Source: Paracoccus bogoriensis
GTDB lineage: Bacteria; Pseudomonadota; Alphaproteobacteria; Rhodobacterales; Rhodobacteraceae
Reading direction: 5' to 3'
DNA length: 64,000 nt
Assembly: GCF_019431455.1 (NCBI RefSeq)
Contig: NZ_JAHYSR010000002.1
Span: 103,723 to 167,722 of the forward strand
Below are positions 38,141 through 46,449 of this stretch, piece after piece (the stretch's first letter is position 1; every line of letters starts with the position of its first letter). The position numbers and the translations under genes are program-made. Below the pieces are notes generated by a model. The model did not search any database. It had not been told where the DNA came from and was given only the letters and a program-made list of their open reading frames with translations.

Positions 38141-39592
38141 ATGCGTCGTGGTAAAAGCAGGATCAACAAGGCTCATTTTCTTGTCTATTCGAATGGCGTC
38201 GATCCCTTTGCCACCAACGCGCAGGATTACTGCGACGCGGCCCTGGCCGTCGGCTTCGACAGCGCCGAGCACGTGACCGAGGCGGCGCTGCGTCAGACCC
38301 CTTTCTGGGAGGAGAACCGCTTCATCCTCGAACAGCCACGCGGCGCAGGTTATTGGCTGTGGAAGCCGTGGATCATCCTGCAGAAGCTGCGCGAATGTGG
38401 GCCCGACGACATCGTGATCTACAACGATGCCGGGCGCTACGCAAAAGGCACCTTCCGGCAGTTCCCGGCCTTTCCCCATACGGCGGTCGAGCTGTGCGCG
38501 ATGACACCGAACCGCTTCATCCACGGCTTCATCGGCGCCTGGCAGGTGCAGGGAGAGTTTACCAAGCGCGATGCCTTCATCCTGATGGACGCCGACACGG
38601 ACGAGATGCGCCGCGCCGCACAGGTCTGTGCGGGGCCTCTGCTGTTCATGCCCTCGGATGCCAGTTTCGCCTTTCTGGAAAAATGGCTTGCGTTCTGCCG
38701 CGATCCGCGTGTGCTGACCGACCAGCCCGACGAACTGGCCCCGACCCATGCGCAGTTCCGCGACCACCGGCACGACCAGTCGGTCGGTTCGATCCTGGCG
38801 CATCAGATGGGCGCGCATTACTTCGACTTTTCCGAGTCGGGCGCCGTCAACGCCTCTGAGGATGTGCGCCAGCGCAACCGGCACGTGCCGCGGCTGCATA
38901 CCCATATCGGCTATGTCTCGTTGATCGCGGCGCGCGCCTTGCCGGACGATTTCCTTGTCCGGGACGACGCCGACATCCTTGAGGCGCGGCCGCTCTTGCG
39001 GAATCTCGTGCCTGGCGAGCCCCTGCCGCTGCATGCGGAAAAGACACCTGATTCCGTTCTTGTCCAACAGATCCTCTCCGCTCTGGCCACGCCCGGCGAA
39101 CGCCTTGGCCCTGATCACCTGCGCTATCTGATCGGCGATAATCGCATCACCAGTTCGCGGGCGCATATCCTGCAGAAACTGGGCCATGATCTGACCGATT
39201 TCTGGAAGGCCGCGCTGGACAGCTTCGGTGCCGCAGTCGAAGCGCAGAGAACCGCCGCCGAAAGCCTCAGCCTGACGGATGCGCGCCGGCTTGCTGTGAA
39301 GGCCTTCCGCCACGCCGAACAAGGCGTGCCGCAATGGCGCAAGGATGTCATGACCGGCTTCGTCTGGTCCATGCTGGATGACGACGCGCGCAAGATCTTC
39401 AAATCCACCCACAAGGGGCTCAAGACCGCGCGGGGCGTGGATGCGATGTTCCGCTTCGTCGAACATCTGGAGCGGACCGATCTGCTGTCGCTTGAGACCG
39501 AGCTGGCGGGCGATGACCGCAAGCTGCGGCCTGCCATTTCTCAGCAGATGATGGCCTGGATCCTTCAGCCCGCCGCTGCGAAGGCAGGCTGA
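38141..39592 (+). CDS. Putative glycosyltransferase-like protein, paralogue of the gene at 33291
   Basis: The family is not one I can name. The 483-residue form starting at the ATG at 38141 (MRRGKSRIN) is a little shorter than the longest open frame (ATG at 38099). It shares GYWLWKPWIILQKLRECGPDD and IVIYNDAG with the FGAWRPF...HDAG region of the 33291 protein. It also shares a DPRVLTDQPDE segment and a C-terminal helical domain with WSMLDDDARK. GYWLWKP...YNDAG resembles proteins found in capsule loci. It follows rfbA by 134 bases and converges on gbcB. The two paralogues bracket the rhamnose genes. Confidence 0.55.
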   Translation: MRRGKSRINKAHFLVYSNGVDPFATNAQDYCDAALAVGFDSAEHVTEAALRQTPFWEENRFILEQPRGAGYWLWKPWIILQKLRECGPDDIVIYNDAGRYAKGTFRQFPAFPHTAVELCAMTPNRFIHGFIGAWQVQGEFTKRDAFILMDADTDEMRRAAQVCAGPLLFMPSDASFAFLEKWLAFCRDPRVLTDQPDELAPTHAQFRDHRHDQSVGSILAHQMGAHYFDFSESGAVNASEDVRQRNRHVPRLHTHIGYVSLIAARALPDDFLVRDDADILEARPLLRNLVPGEPLPLHAEKTPDSVLVQQILSALATPGERLGPDHLRYLIGDNRITSSRAHILQKLGHDLTDFWKAALDSFGAAVEAQRTAAESLSLTDARRLAVKAFRHAEQGVPQWRKDVMTGFVWSMLDDDARKIFKSTHKGLKTARGVDAMFRFVEHLERTDLLSLETELAGDDRKLRPAISQQMMAWILQPAAAKAG

Positions 39593-39609
39593 GGCAGGCG
39601 CGGCTGGGG

Positions 39610-40701
39610 TCAGACCTCGACCACGACCCGGCCAAGCGGGTTCGAGCAGCAGGCCAGGATCCAGCCCTCGGCGATATCCTCGTCGCTGATGCCGCCGTTA
39701 TGGACCATATGCACCTCGCCCGCAGTCTTGCGGATCTTGCAGGTGCCGCAAAGCCCGAAGGTGCAGCCCGAGGGGATGTTCAGCCCCGCGCGCCGGGCCA
39801 CGGCCAGAACGGTGTCGGTCTCCGCACAGGCTGCCGTGACGCCGCTGGCCGCGAACACGACTTGGGCACGCGATTCCCCGTCGGGGGCGATATCCTCGAT
39901 CACCGGAGCCTCGGCCTCGGACGCGACAGGGGTGCCGAAACTTTCCTGGTGATACCGCTCCATGTCATAGCCAAGCGAGACCAGCATCTCGCGCACCGCC
40001 TGCATGAAGGGTTCCGGGCCGCAGCAGAAGACTTCGCGGTCCAGATAATCGGGCGCCATCAGGCCCAGCATGATCTGCGACAGGCGGCCCTGATAGCCAT
40101 GCCAGGTCTTGAAGGGCTCTGGTTTCTCGACGGTGAAGCGCAATTGCAGCCCCGGCACGCGCGCGGCGAATTGCTCAAGCCGCTCGCGGAAGATGATGTC
40201 CGATGGTGTGCGCGCGGCATGGACGAACACGATGTCGGTGTCTTGCGCCTGATCCCAGGACCAGGTTGTCATCGACATCATCGGGGTGATCCCCGATCCG
40301 GCCGAGATGAACAGGTATTTCCGGGCCGGATGGCGATGGAAGCTGAAGATCCCCGCCGGTCCGAAGGCCTTGATCCGCATACCGGGCTTCAGGTGGTCCA
40401 GCATCCAGCGCGTTCCGATCGAGTTCGCCTGCGCCTTCACCGTCACCGAAATCGACAGTGGCCGCGAGGGGGACGAACTGATCGTATAGGTCCGTTGCAC
40501 GTTCCCGGCCGGCCCCTTGGCGGGATCGACGGGCAGGTCCAGCGTGATGAACTGACCCGGCTGATAGTCGAACCACGCGCCCGAGGGCGCGCGAAAGATG
40601 AAGGTCGCGGTGTCGCGGGTTTCCGGGACTACCATGACGCATTCCAGCGGCTCGTCATCCGACCAGGGCTCGACGGCCCAGTTCAGGCGGGGTTTGGGCA
40701 T
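39610..40701 (-). CDS. gbcB: Reductase component of a Rieske demethylase, GbcB-like
   Basis: This 363-residue ferredoxin-NAD(P)H reductase fusion has an FAD-binding domain with RTYTISSSPS, an NAD-binding domain with SAGSGITPMMSM and CCGPEPFM, and a C-terminal plant-type 2Fe-2S ferredoxin with CTFGLCGTC and a last Cys in LACCSNP. It would pass electrons to the oxygenase encoded directly upstream. I use the ATG at 40701; a TTG at 40719 could extend it by six residues. Glycine betaine is the expected substrate of the pair by resemblance to GbcAB, but a related methylammonium substrate such as stachydrine is possible. Confidence 0.75.
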   Translation of the reverse strand: MPKPRLNWAVEPWSDDEPLECVMVVPETRDTATFIFRAPSGAWFDYQPGQFITLDLPVDPAKGPAGNVQRTYTISSSPSRPLSISVTVKAQANSIGTRWMLDHLKPGMRIKAFGPAGIFSFHRHPARKYLFISAGSGITPMMSMTTWSWDQAQDTDIVFVHAARTPSDIIFRERLEQFAARVPGLQLRFTVEKPEPFKTWHGYQGRLSQIMLGLMAPDYLDREVFCCGPEPFMQAVREMLVSLGYDMERYHQESFGTPVASEAEAPVIEDIAPDGESRAQVVFAASGVTAACAETDTVLAVARRAGLNIPSGCTFGLCGTCKIRKTAGEVHMVHNGGISDEDIAEGWILACCSNPLGRVVVEV

Positions 40702-40705
40702 AGGA

Positions 40706-41941
40706 TCACTCGGCCGCAACGCGGTTCGGGGTCAGGCGGTCGGCCATCGTCTGGCAATACCAATCGACGAATTGCAGAACGCCTTCTTCCTGGCGCGGCG
40801 AATAGGGGCCGGGCTCGTAGGCGGGCGACAGGATACCGGCCTGATTTTCCTCGACCACCTGCCGATCTTCGTCATTGGTGTGCATCCAGACATGGGTGAG
40901 GTTCCCAAGGTCGTAATCCTTTCCCTCGACCGCATCGGGATGGACCAGCCACCAGGTCGTGACCTGCGTCTCGGTCGGGCTGACCGGCAGGACGCGAAAG
41001 ACGATCGAGTGATCGGCCAGAAAGTGATTCCATGTGTTCGGGTAGTGGAAGAACAACAGGCTGCCCGCATCGTCGAAGGGCATCTTGCCCAGACGGCGCG
41101 ACACGGCCTTCTTGCCGTCCAGCGTATAGCTTTCGGCGTGGTTCAACAGTGGAATCCGCGCCAGACGCCATTGCATCCGCGGATGGTTCACAAAGCGCGA
41201 GGGCAGGCCGGCGGACTCGCAGCGTTCCCAATGGGCCAGAATCTCGGGGCTGGCGGCGTGGGGGCCCTCCATGGCGGTCATCGAGGGATCGTCGGAATAG
41301 GTGCGGCACAGCGAGGGGTGGCTGCCGCTGCAATGATAGCATTCGCGATTGTTCTCGATGACCAGCTTCCAGTTGCCCTTCTCGATGATGGTCGAGACCT
41401 GGGCGACCTTGGTATTGGCCAGATCGGTCGGTGCCAGATAGCGCATCAACTGCGGCGCCAGATCGTTGATCGCGGGGGGCACCTTGGCCAGGCAGATGAA
41501 CACCATCCCGCCCAGATCGACACAATGCACGGTTTTCAGGCCGTATTTCGTGGCATCGAAGCCCTCGCCCATGTCGCGGGCGTAAAGCAGCCTGCCGTCC
41601 AGATCGTAGGTCCATTGGTGATAGGGGCAGACCAGTTTGGGGTTGGTGCCGCTGGCCTTGGAACACAGCCGCTGGCCGCGATGGCGGCAGACATTGTGAA
41701 AGGCCCGGATGCGGCCATCGGCCCCGCGCGTCAGGATCACCGGGTAATCGCCCACCTGCATGGTCATGTAGCTGCCAGTTCTTGGCAGGGCCGAGGCCGG
41801 GCCCGCGAACAGCCATTCGCGATACCAGATCTGTTCCAGATCATCGCGGAAGGCCTGTTCACCGCAATAAAGGTCGCGTGGCAGGGAATGGCCAGGCAGG
41901 CGGGCGGCGATCAGCTCGGCGGTCAAGGGGATGGTGTTCAT
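40706..41941 (-). CDS. gbcA: Rieske oxygenase component of glycine betaine demethylase, GbcA-like
   Basis: This 411-residue Rieske non-heme iron oxygenase should demethylate glycine betaine to dimethylglycine with electrons from GbcB. The Rieske cluster ligands are C85 and H87 (CRHRG) and C105 and H108 (CPYHQWTYDLDGRL). The catalytic domain begins with WKLVIENNRECYHCSGSHP, the mononuclear iron region. It is 4 bases upstream of gbcB on the minus strand. No AraC-type regulator such as GbdR, and no dimethylglycine or sarcosine oxidase genes, lie in the window. Confidence 0.78.
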   Translation of the reverse strand: MNTIPLTAELIAARLPGHSLPRDLYCGEQAFRDDLEQIWYREWLFAGPASALPRTGSYMTMQVGDYPVILTRGADGRIRAFHNVCRHRGQRLCSKASGTNPKLVCPYHQWTYDLDGRLLYARDMGEGFDATKYGLKTVHCVDLGGMVFICLAKVPPAINDLAPQLMRYLAPTDLANTKVAQVSTIIEKGNWKLVIENNRECYHCSGSHPSLCRTYSDDPSMTAMEGPHAASPEILAHWERCESAGLPSRFVNHPRMQWRLARIPLLNHAESYTLDGKKAVSRRLGKMPFDDAGSLLFFHYPNTWNHFLADHSIVFRVLPVSPTETQVTTWWLVHPDAVEGKDYDLGNLTHVWMHTNDEDRQVVEENQAGILSPAYEPGPYSPRQEEGVLQFVDWYCQTMADRLTPNRVAAE

Positions 41942-42018
41942 GGCGCGGCTCTGGTCCTGCGGCGGGATTTGTCCAAGTGCAGATTAGCGCCTTGGTGCAA
42001 GAGGACCGGACGATTTGC

Positions 42019-42048
42019 GACATTCAGCCTGCGGAAACAGACATTCAG
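42019..42048 (-). promoter_or_regulatory. Direct repeat upstream of gbcA
   Basis: GACATTCAG occurs at 42019-42027 and 42040-42048, 21 bases apart start to start (two helical turns), about 78-107 bases before the gbcA start. This geometry suits an AraC-type activator binding one face of DNA, which is how gbcAB genes are regulated in pseudomonads. The distal copy overlaps the end of the neighbouring glycosyltransferase gene. Confidence 0.35.
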
Positions 42049-42800
42049 GACATCGGCTTGCGCCGAAGCAGCCCCTTTTTGACCAGATGCCCGTGATGCA
42101 GGCCTGAATGAGGGCTACGCTCGCCGATCAGAGCGGCGAGCTCGGCCATCATCGCGGGGGGCTTCCGGCGGTTTACCGTATCGAACAGCGAGGTCGGGCG
42201 CAGGTCGTCGGTCATCAGGCTTCGCATCCAGTCCCGTTCGTGCGGCGAAACCCACAGCCAGCGCCCGGCCTTGGCGTGCAGCCGCGCGTGGCGCAAATCG
42301 ACGAAACCCGCCGCATTCTCGATCTGGTCCAGCCGGGGCAGGTTGCGCCCCAACTGGCAGGTCGTGCCGGTGCCAAGAACATCGACCTTCATCAGATGCG
42401 GCGATCGTTTCCAGAACATGATCGTCTTCCAGCCCATCTGGCCCAGCTTCCCGCGTTCTTGCCAGGCATTGCCCAGATGGCCGATCACGCTTGTTTCGGG
42501 GTCCAGACGCTCCATCTGGGCCAACGTCGCCGCGACGTAATCGGGCGGATAGGCGATGTCGTCATCGACGGTGAAGACCCAGTCATCGGGGTCAGGCTCA
42601 AAGGCGAACTTGCCCGCATCCTTCAGATCGCGCGGTGGGATCATCGCCTCGATCTTCGGCTCGTCCGCGATCCAGCCGGGGACCGAATCGAACTGGTTCA
42701 GGCACAGGAAAAGCCGGTCCACCTGCGGCAGAAGCGAGGCTACGGCCTGGCGGACGACCGCGCTGCGGGGTGGAAAACTCGCCATATGCGCGCGGATCAT
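42045..42800 (-). CDS. Short GT-A-like glycosyltransferase
   Basis: This 251-residue protein starts MIRAHMASFPPR and contains VFTVDDDIAYPPDYV near residue 74-88, where DDD is the probable metal and nucleotide-sugar motif of GT-A enzymes. It has no membrane segments. It ends about 100 bases before gbcA on the same strand, and the two are functionally unlike each other, so this gene more likely belongs with the polysaccharide genes to the left. The substrate is unknown. Confidence 0.55.
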   Translation of the reverse strand: MIRAHMASFPPRSAVVRQAVASLLPQVDRLFLCLNQFDSVPGWIADEPKIEAMIPPRDLKDAGKFAFEPDPDDWVFTVDDDIAYPPDYVAATLAQMERLDPETSVIGHLGNAWQERGKLGQMGWKTIMFWKRSPHLMKVDVLGTGTTCQLGRNLPRLDQIENAAGFVDLRHARLHAKAGRWLWVSPHERDWMRSLMTDDLRPTSLFDTVNRRKPPAMMAELAALIGERSPHSGLHHGHLVKKGLLRRKPMS

Positions 42801-42895
42801 CGCTCATTCTCCGGTCTGGTTGCTGCTGAATATCACGACAGCGCAAGGCTGCGACGGTTTTCTGCGCGGCCGACCGCGCCTGCCGGAGCAGCGCG

Positions 42896-42917
42896 ATTTT
42901 TCCATTTATGGAAAAAT
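42896..42917. promoter_or_regulatory. 22-bp AT-rich palindrome upstream of malate synthase
   Basis: Perfect 10-base arms ATTTTTCCAT and ATGGAAAAAT flank a TT centre, and a further TTCC at 42919-42922 forms a second inverted pair with the right arm's GGAA. This AT-rich site in GC-rich DNA lies 75 bases before the glcB start, between it and the divergent glycosyltransferase gene, and looks like a binding site for a dimeric regulator. Confidence 0.5.
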
Positions 42918-42991
42918 ATTCCGTCTGTCTTGGCAGAAGGCCGCTTCTATCGTAAGCCATGCGGCAAGACATCACCTGCAAGGAGGAAGGC

Positions 42992-45142
42992 ATGGCACGC
43001 GTTACCCGTCATGGGCTGGAGGTCGATCAGGATTTCGCCCGCTTCGTCGAAGATCAGGTGCTGCCGGGCACGGATGTCCAGGCCGATGCCTTCTGGCAGG
43101 GCTACGCGGCTCTGCTGGACGGCTTCATGGCTGAAAACCGCGCCTTGCTGGACCGCCGGGTCGAGTTGCAGGCCCGGATCGACGCCTGGCACAAGGCGCG
43201 CGGCAATCAGCCTTGGGACGCGGCCGCCTATCGGGCCTTTCTGACCGAGATCGGCTATCTTGTCCCCGAACCCGCGCCCTTCACGATCGAGAACGGCGCC
43301 GTCGATCCCGAAATCGCCAGTCTTGCCGGTCCGCAGCTTGTCGTGCCGGTCAGCAATGCCCGTTTCGCGCTGAATGCGGCGAATGCGCGGTGGGGCTCGC
43401 TCTATGACGCGATGTATGGCTCGGACGTGATGGGGCCGCCTCTGGCGCCAGGCGGGATCGACCCCGCACGCCGCGATGCGGTCGTGGCCAGGGCGGCCGC
43501 CTTCCTGGATCAGGCCCTGCCGCTGGCCTCGGGCAGCCATGCCGAGGTCACGGCCTATGATGCTGACGGACAGGGGCTGGCGGCGACCATCGCGGGCCAG
43601 GTTGTGCGTCTGGCCGATCCGGCGGCCTATATCGGCATCCGGCGCGAGGGCGGCGACACGGCCTATGTGCTGCGCCATCACGGGTTGCATGTGGAACTGG
43701 TCGTGAACCCGGACCATCCGATCGGCGCGGCCAGCGCAAGTGGCCTGCGCGACGTGGTGCTGGAGGCCGCGCTGACCGCCATCCAGGATTGCGAGGATAG
43801 TGTCGCAGCCGTCGATGCCCAGGACAAGATCGGCGTCTATGCCAACTGGCTGGGCCTGATGAAGGGCGACCTGGTCGAAAGTTTCGAGAAAGGCGGCAAG
43901 ATGATGACCCGCCGGCTGGCCGGCGACCGCCAGATCACCCGGCCCGATGGCAGCATCCTGACCTTGCCAGGCCGCGCTTTGCTGCTGGTCCGCAATGTCG
44001 GCCATCTCATGACGACCGACGCGGTTCTGAAGGACGGCGCCGAGACGCCCGAAGGGTTGATGGACGCGATGGTGACTGTCGCTTGCGCCCTGCACGACCT
44101 GAAGCGCGGCGACCGCCCCGGCAACAGCCGCGTGGGTTCGGTCTATGTGGTCAAGCCCAAGATGCACGGCCCTGACGAGGCCGCCTTTGCAGACCGCGTC
44201 TTTACCCATGTGGAACAGGTGCTTGGTCTGCCCGCCAACACCGTGAAGCTGGGCCTGATGGACGAGGAACGCCGCACCAGCGCGAACCTTGCCGCCTGTA
44301 TCCACGCGATCCGCAACCGCATCGTCTTCATCAACACGGGCTTCCTGGACCGCACCGGCGACGAGATCCACACCTCGATGCAGGCCGGTGCCTTCGTCGG
44401 GCGCGCCGCCATGAAGGCCTCGACCTGGCTTCAGGCCTACGAGGATCGCAATGTCCTGATCGGCCTGGCCGCCGGGATGAAAGGCCGCGCCCAGATCGGC
44501 AAGGGGATGTGGGCCAAGCCCGACGCCCTGGCCGAGATGCTGGAGGTCAAGATCGGCCATCCGCAATCGGGCGCCTCGACCGCCTGGGTGCCCAGCCCCA
44601 CGGCCGCCACGCTTCATGCCATGCATTACCACATGGTCGATGTCGCCGCGCGACAGGCGGAACTGGCGGGCAAGGCGCTGCCCGATCTGGACCTGCTGCT
44701 GACGCCCGCCCTCGCCTCTGAGCCGCTGACGCGCGACGAGATCCTGCGCGAACTGGACAACAGCGCGCAGGGCATCCTGGGCTATGTGGTGCGCTGGGTC
44801 GATCAGGGAATCGGTTGCTCGAAAGTGCCCGATATCGACGACGTGCCGCTGATGGAGGATCGCGCGACCTGCCGGATCAGCGCGCAATACCTGGCCAACT
44901 GGCTGGAACACGGCCTGATCACCCGCGACCAGGTCGAGGATGCGCTGCGCCGCATGGCCGTCAAGGTCGATGCCCAGAATGCAGGCGATCCGGCCTATCG
45001 CCCGATGGCACCAGGCTTCGACGGGCCCGCCTTCAAGGCTGCGCGCGATCTGATCCTGACCGGGACCGAACAGCCCTCGGGCTATACCGAACCCACGCTC
45101 CATGCCCGCCGCAAGGAAGCCAAGGCGCTGGCGCGGGCCTGA
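42992..45142 (+). CDS. glcB: Malate synthase G
   Basis: This enzyme condenses glyoxylate with acetyl-CoA to form malate. The protein is 716 residues from the ATG at 42992, which is preceded by AGGAGGAAGG; the earlier in-frame ATG at 42959 lacks such a site. Family sequences present include [19 protein letters not shown] residues near 270 and [17 protein letters not shown]. No isocitrate lyase gene is nearby, so the glyoxylate shunt or the glycolate route must be completed from elsewhere. Confidence 0.97.
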   Translation: MARVTRHGLEVDQDFARFVEDQVLPGTDVQADAFWQGYAALLDGFMAENRALLDRRVELQARIDAWHKARGNQPWDAAAYRAFLTEIGYLVPEPAPFTIENGAVDPEIASLAGPQLVVPVSNARFALNAANARWGSLYDAMYGSDVMGPPLAPGGIDPARRDAVVARAAAFLDQALPLASGSHAEVTAYDADGQGLAATIAGQVVRLADPAAYIGIRREGGDTAYVLRHHGLHVELVVNPDHPIGAASASGLRDVVLEAALTAIQDCEDSVAAVDAQDKIGVYANWLGLMKGDLVESFEKGGKMMTRRLAGDRQITRPDGSILTLPGRALLLVRNVGHLMTTDAVLKDGAETPEGLMDAMVTVACALHDLKRGDRPGNSRVGSVYVVKPKMHGPDEAAFADRVFTHVEQVLGLPANTVKLGLMDEERRTSANLAACIHAIRNRIVFINTGFLDRTGDEIHTSMQAGAFVGRAAMKASTWLQAYEDRNVLIGLAAGMKGRAQIGKGMWAKPDALAEMLEVKIGHPQSGASTAWVPSPTAATLHAMHYHMVDVAARQAELAGKALPDLDLLLTPALASEPLTRDEILRELDNSAQGILGYVVRWVDQGIGCSKVPDIDDVPLMEDRATCRISAQYLANWLEHGLITRDQVEDALRRMAVKVDAQNAGDPAYRPMAPGFDGPAFKAARDLILTGTEQPSGYTEPTLHARRKEAKALARA

Positions 45143-45267
45143 CGGCCGCAGGGCAGGACGCCTTGGCGCCTTGTCGCAATTCGGTTTTTCGGCGTTTTCA
45201 TCCGCGCGCGCAGAGGCCATAAGGCATCGGGGCCGCGGCGCCCCGTGCCAGAGATCAGGGAAAGCGC

Positions 45268-46443
45268 ATGTCGCAGAAAATCATCGCCGTTGCCGGGATC
45301 GGCTATGTCGGGCTGTCCAATGCCGTGCTGTTGGCGCGCCACCATAGGGTGCGCGCCATCGACATCGACCCGCGCCGCTGCGAGATGCTGAACGCCCGCC
45401 AATGCCCCATCGTCGATGCGGAAATGGCCCGCTATCTGGCCGAGGAGAACCTGGACCTGATCGCCACGACCGACCCGGCCACCGCCTATGAGGGCGCGGA
45501 TTTCGTCATTGTCGCAACGCCCACCGACTATGACCCGGTCACGAATTTCTTTGATACCTCCAGTGTCGAGACGGTAATCCGCAGCGTCATGCAGCACGCC
45601 CCCCAGGCCGTGATCGTGGTCAAATCCACGGTGCCGGTGGGCTTCACGCTGGACGTTACGCGCAGGCTCGGCTGCGATCAGGTGATCTTCAGCCCGGAAT
45701 TCCTGCGCGAGGGCCGGGCGCTGCACGACAACCTGCATCCCTCGCGCATCGTCGTGGGCGAGAACAGCCCCCGCGGGCAGGCCTTTGCCCAGCTTCTGGC
45801 CGATGCGGCGCTGGACCGCGACGTGCCGGTCCTGCTGACCGGTCCGACCGAGGCCGAAGCGATCAAGCTCTTCGCCAACACCTATCTTGCGTTGCGCGTG
45901 GCCTATTTCAACGAGCTGGACAGCTATGCCCTGACGCATGGTCTGGACAGCCGCCAGATCATCGAAGGGGTCGGTCTCGATCCGCGCATCGGCAATCACT
46001 ACAACAATCCATCCTTTGGCTACGGCGGCTATTGCCTGCCCAAGGATAGCAAGCAGCTGCTGGCCAATTACCGCGACGTGCCGCAAAACCTGATCGCCGC
46101 GGTGGTCGAAGCGAACCGCACACGCAAGGATGTCATCGCCGATGACATCCTGTCGCGCAAACCCGGCATCGTCGGCATCCACCGGCTGGTGATGAAATCC
46201 GGCTCGGACAATTTCCGCCACAGCGCAGTGCAGGGCATCATGAAACGGCTCAAGGCCAAGGGCGTCGAGGTGATCGTCTATGAGCCCGCCCTGGCCGAGG
46301 ACCGCTTTTTCGGCTCGCGCGTGGTGCGCGACCTGGAAGCCTTTCGGCAAGAGGCGGATCTTATCGTCGCGAACCGCCTCTCGGCCGAACTGGAAAGCGT
46401 GCGCGCCAAGGTCTATACGCGCGATCTTTTCGGGGCCGACTGA
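45268..46443 (+). CDS. ugd: UDP-glucose 6-dehydrogenase
   Basis: This NAD-dependent enzyme oxidises UDP-glucose to UDP-glucuronate for acidic polysaccharides. The 391-residue protein has the Rossmann start [40 protein letters not shown] and the active-site [14 protein letters not shown] with the catalytic Cys. It lies tail to tail with the glucose dehydrogenase gene, 6 bases between stops. The neighbourhood of fucose and rhamnose genes supports a role in extracellular polysaccharide. Confidence 0.94.
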   Translation: MSQKIIAVAGIGYVGLSNAVLLARHHRVRAIDIDPRRCEMLNARQCPIVDAEMARYLAEENLDLIATTDPATAYEGADFVIVATPTDYDPVTNFFDTSSVETVIRSVMQHAPQAVIVVKSTVPVGFTLDVTRRLGCDQVIFSPEFLREGRALHDNLHPSRIVVGENSPRGQAFAQLLADAALDRDVPVLLTGPTEAEAIKLFANTYLALRVAYFNELDSYALTHGLDSRQIIEGVGLDPRIGNHYNNPSFGYGGYCLPKDSKQLLANYRDVPQNLIAAVVEANRTRKDVIADDILSRKPGIVGIHRLVMKSGSDNFRHSAVQGIMKRLKAKGVEVIVYEPALAEDRFFGSRVVRDLEAFRQEADLIVANRLSAELESVRAKVYTRDLFGAD

Positions 46444-46449
46444 GCCAGC

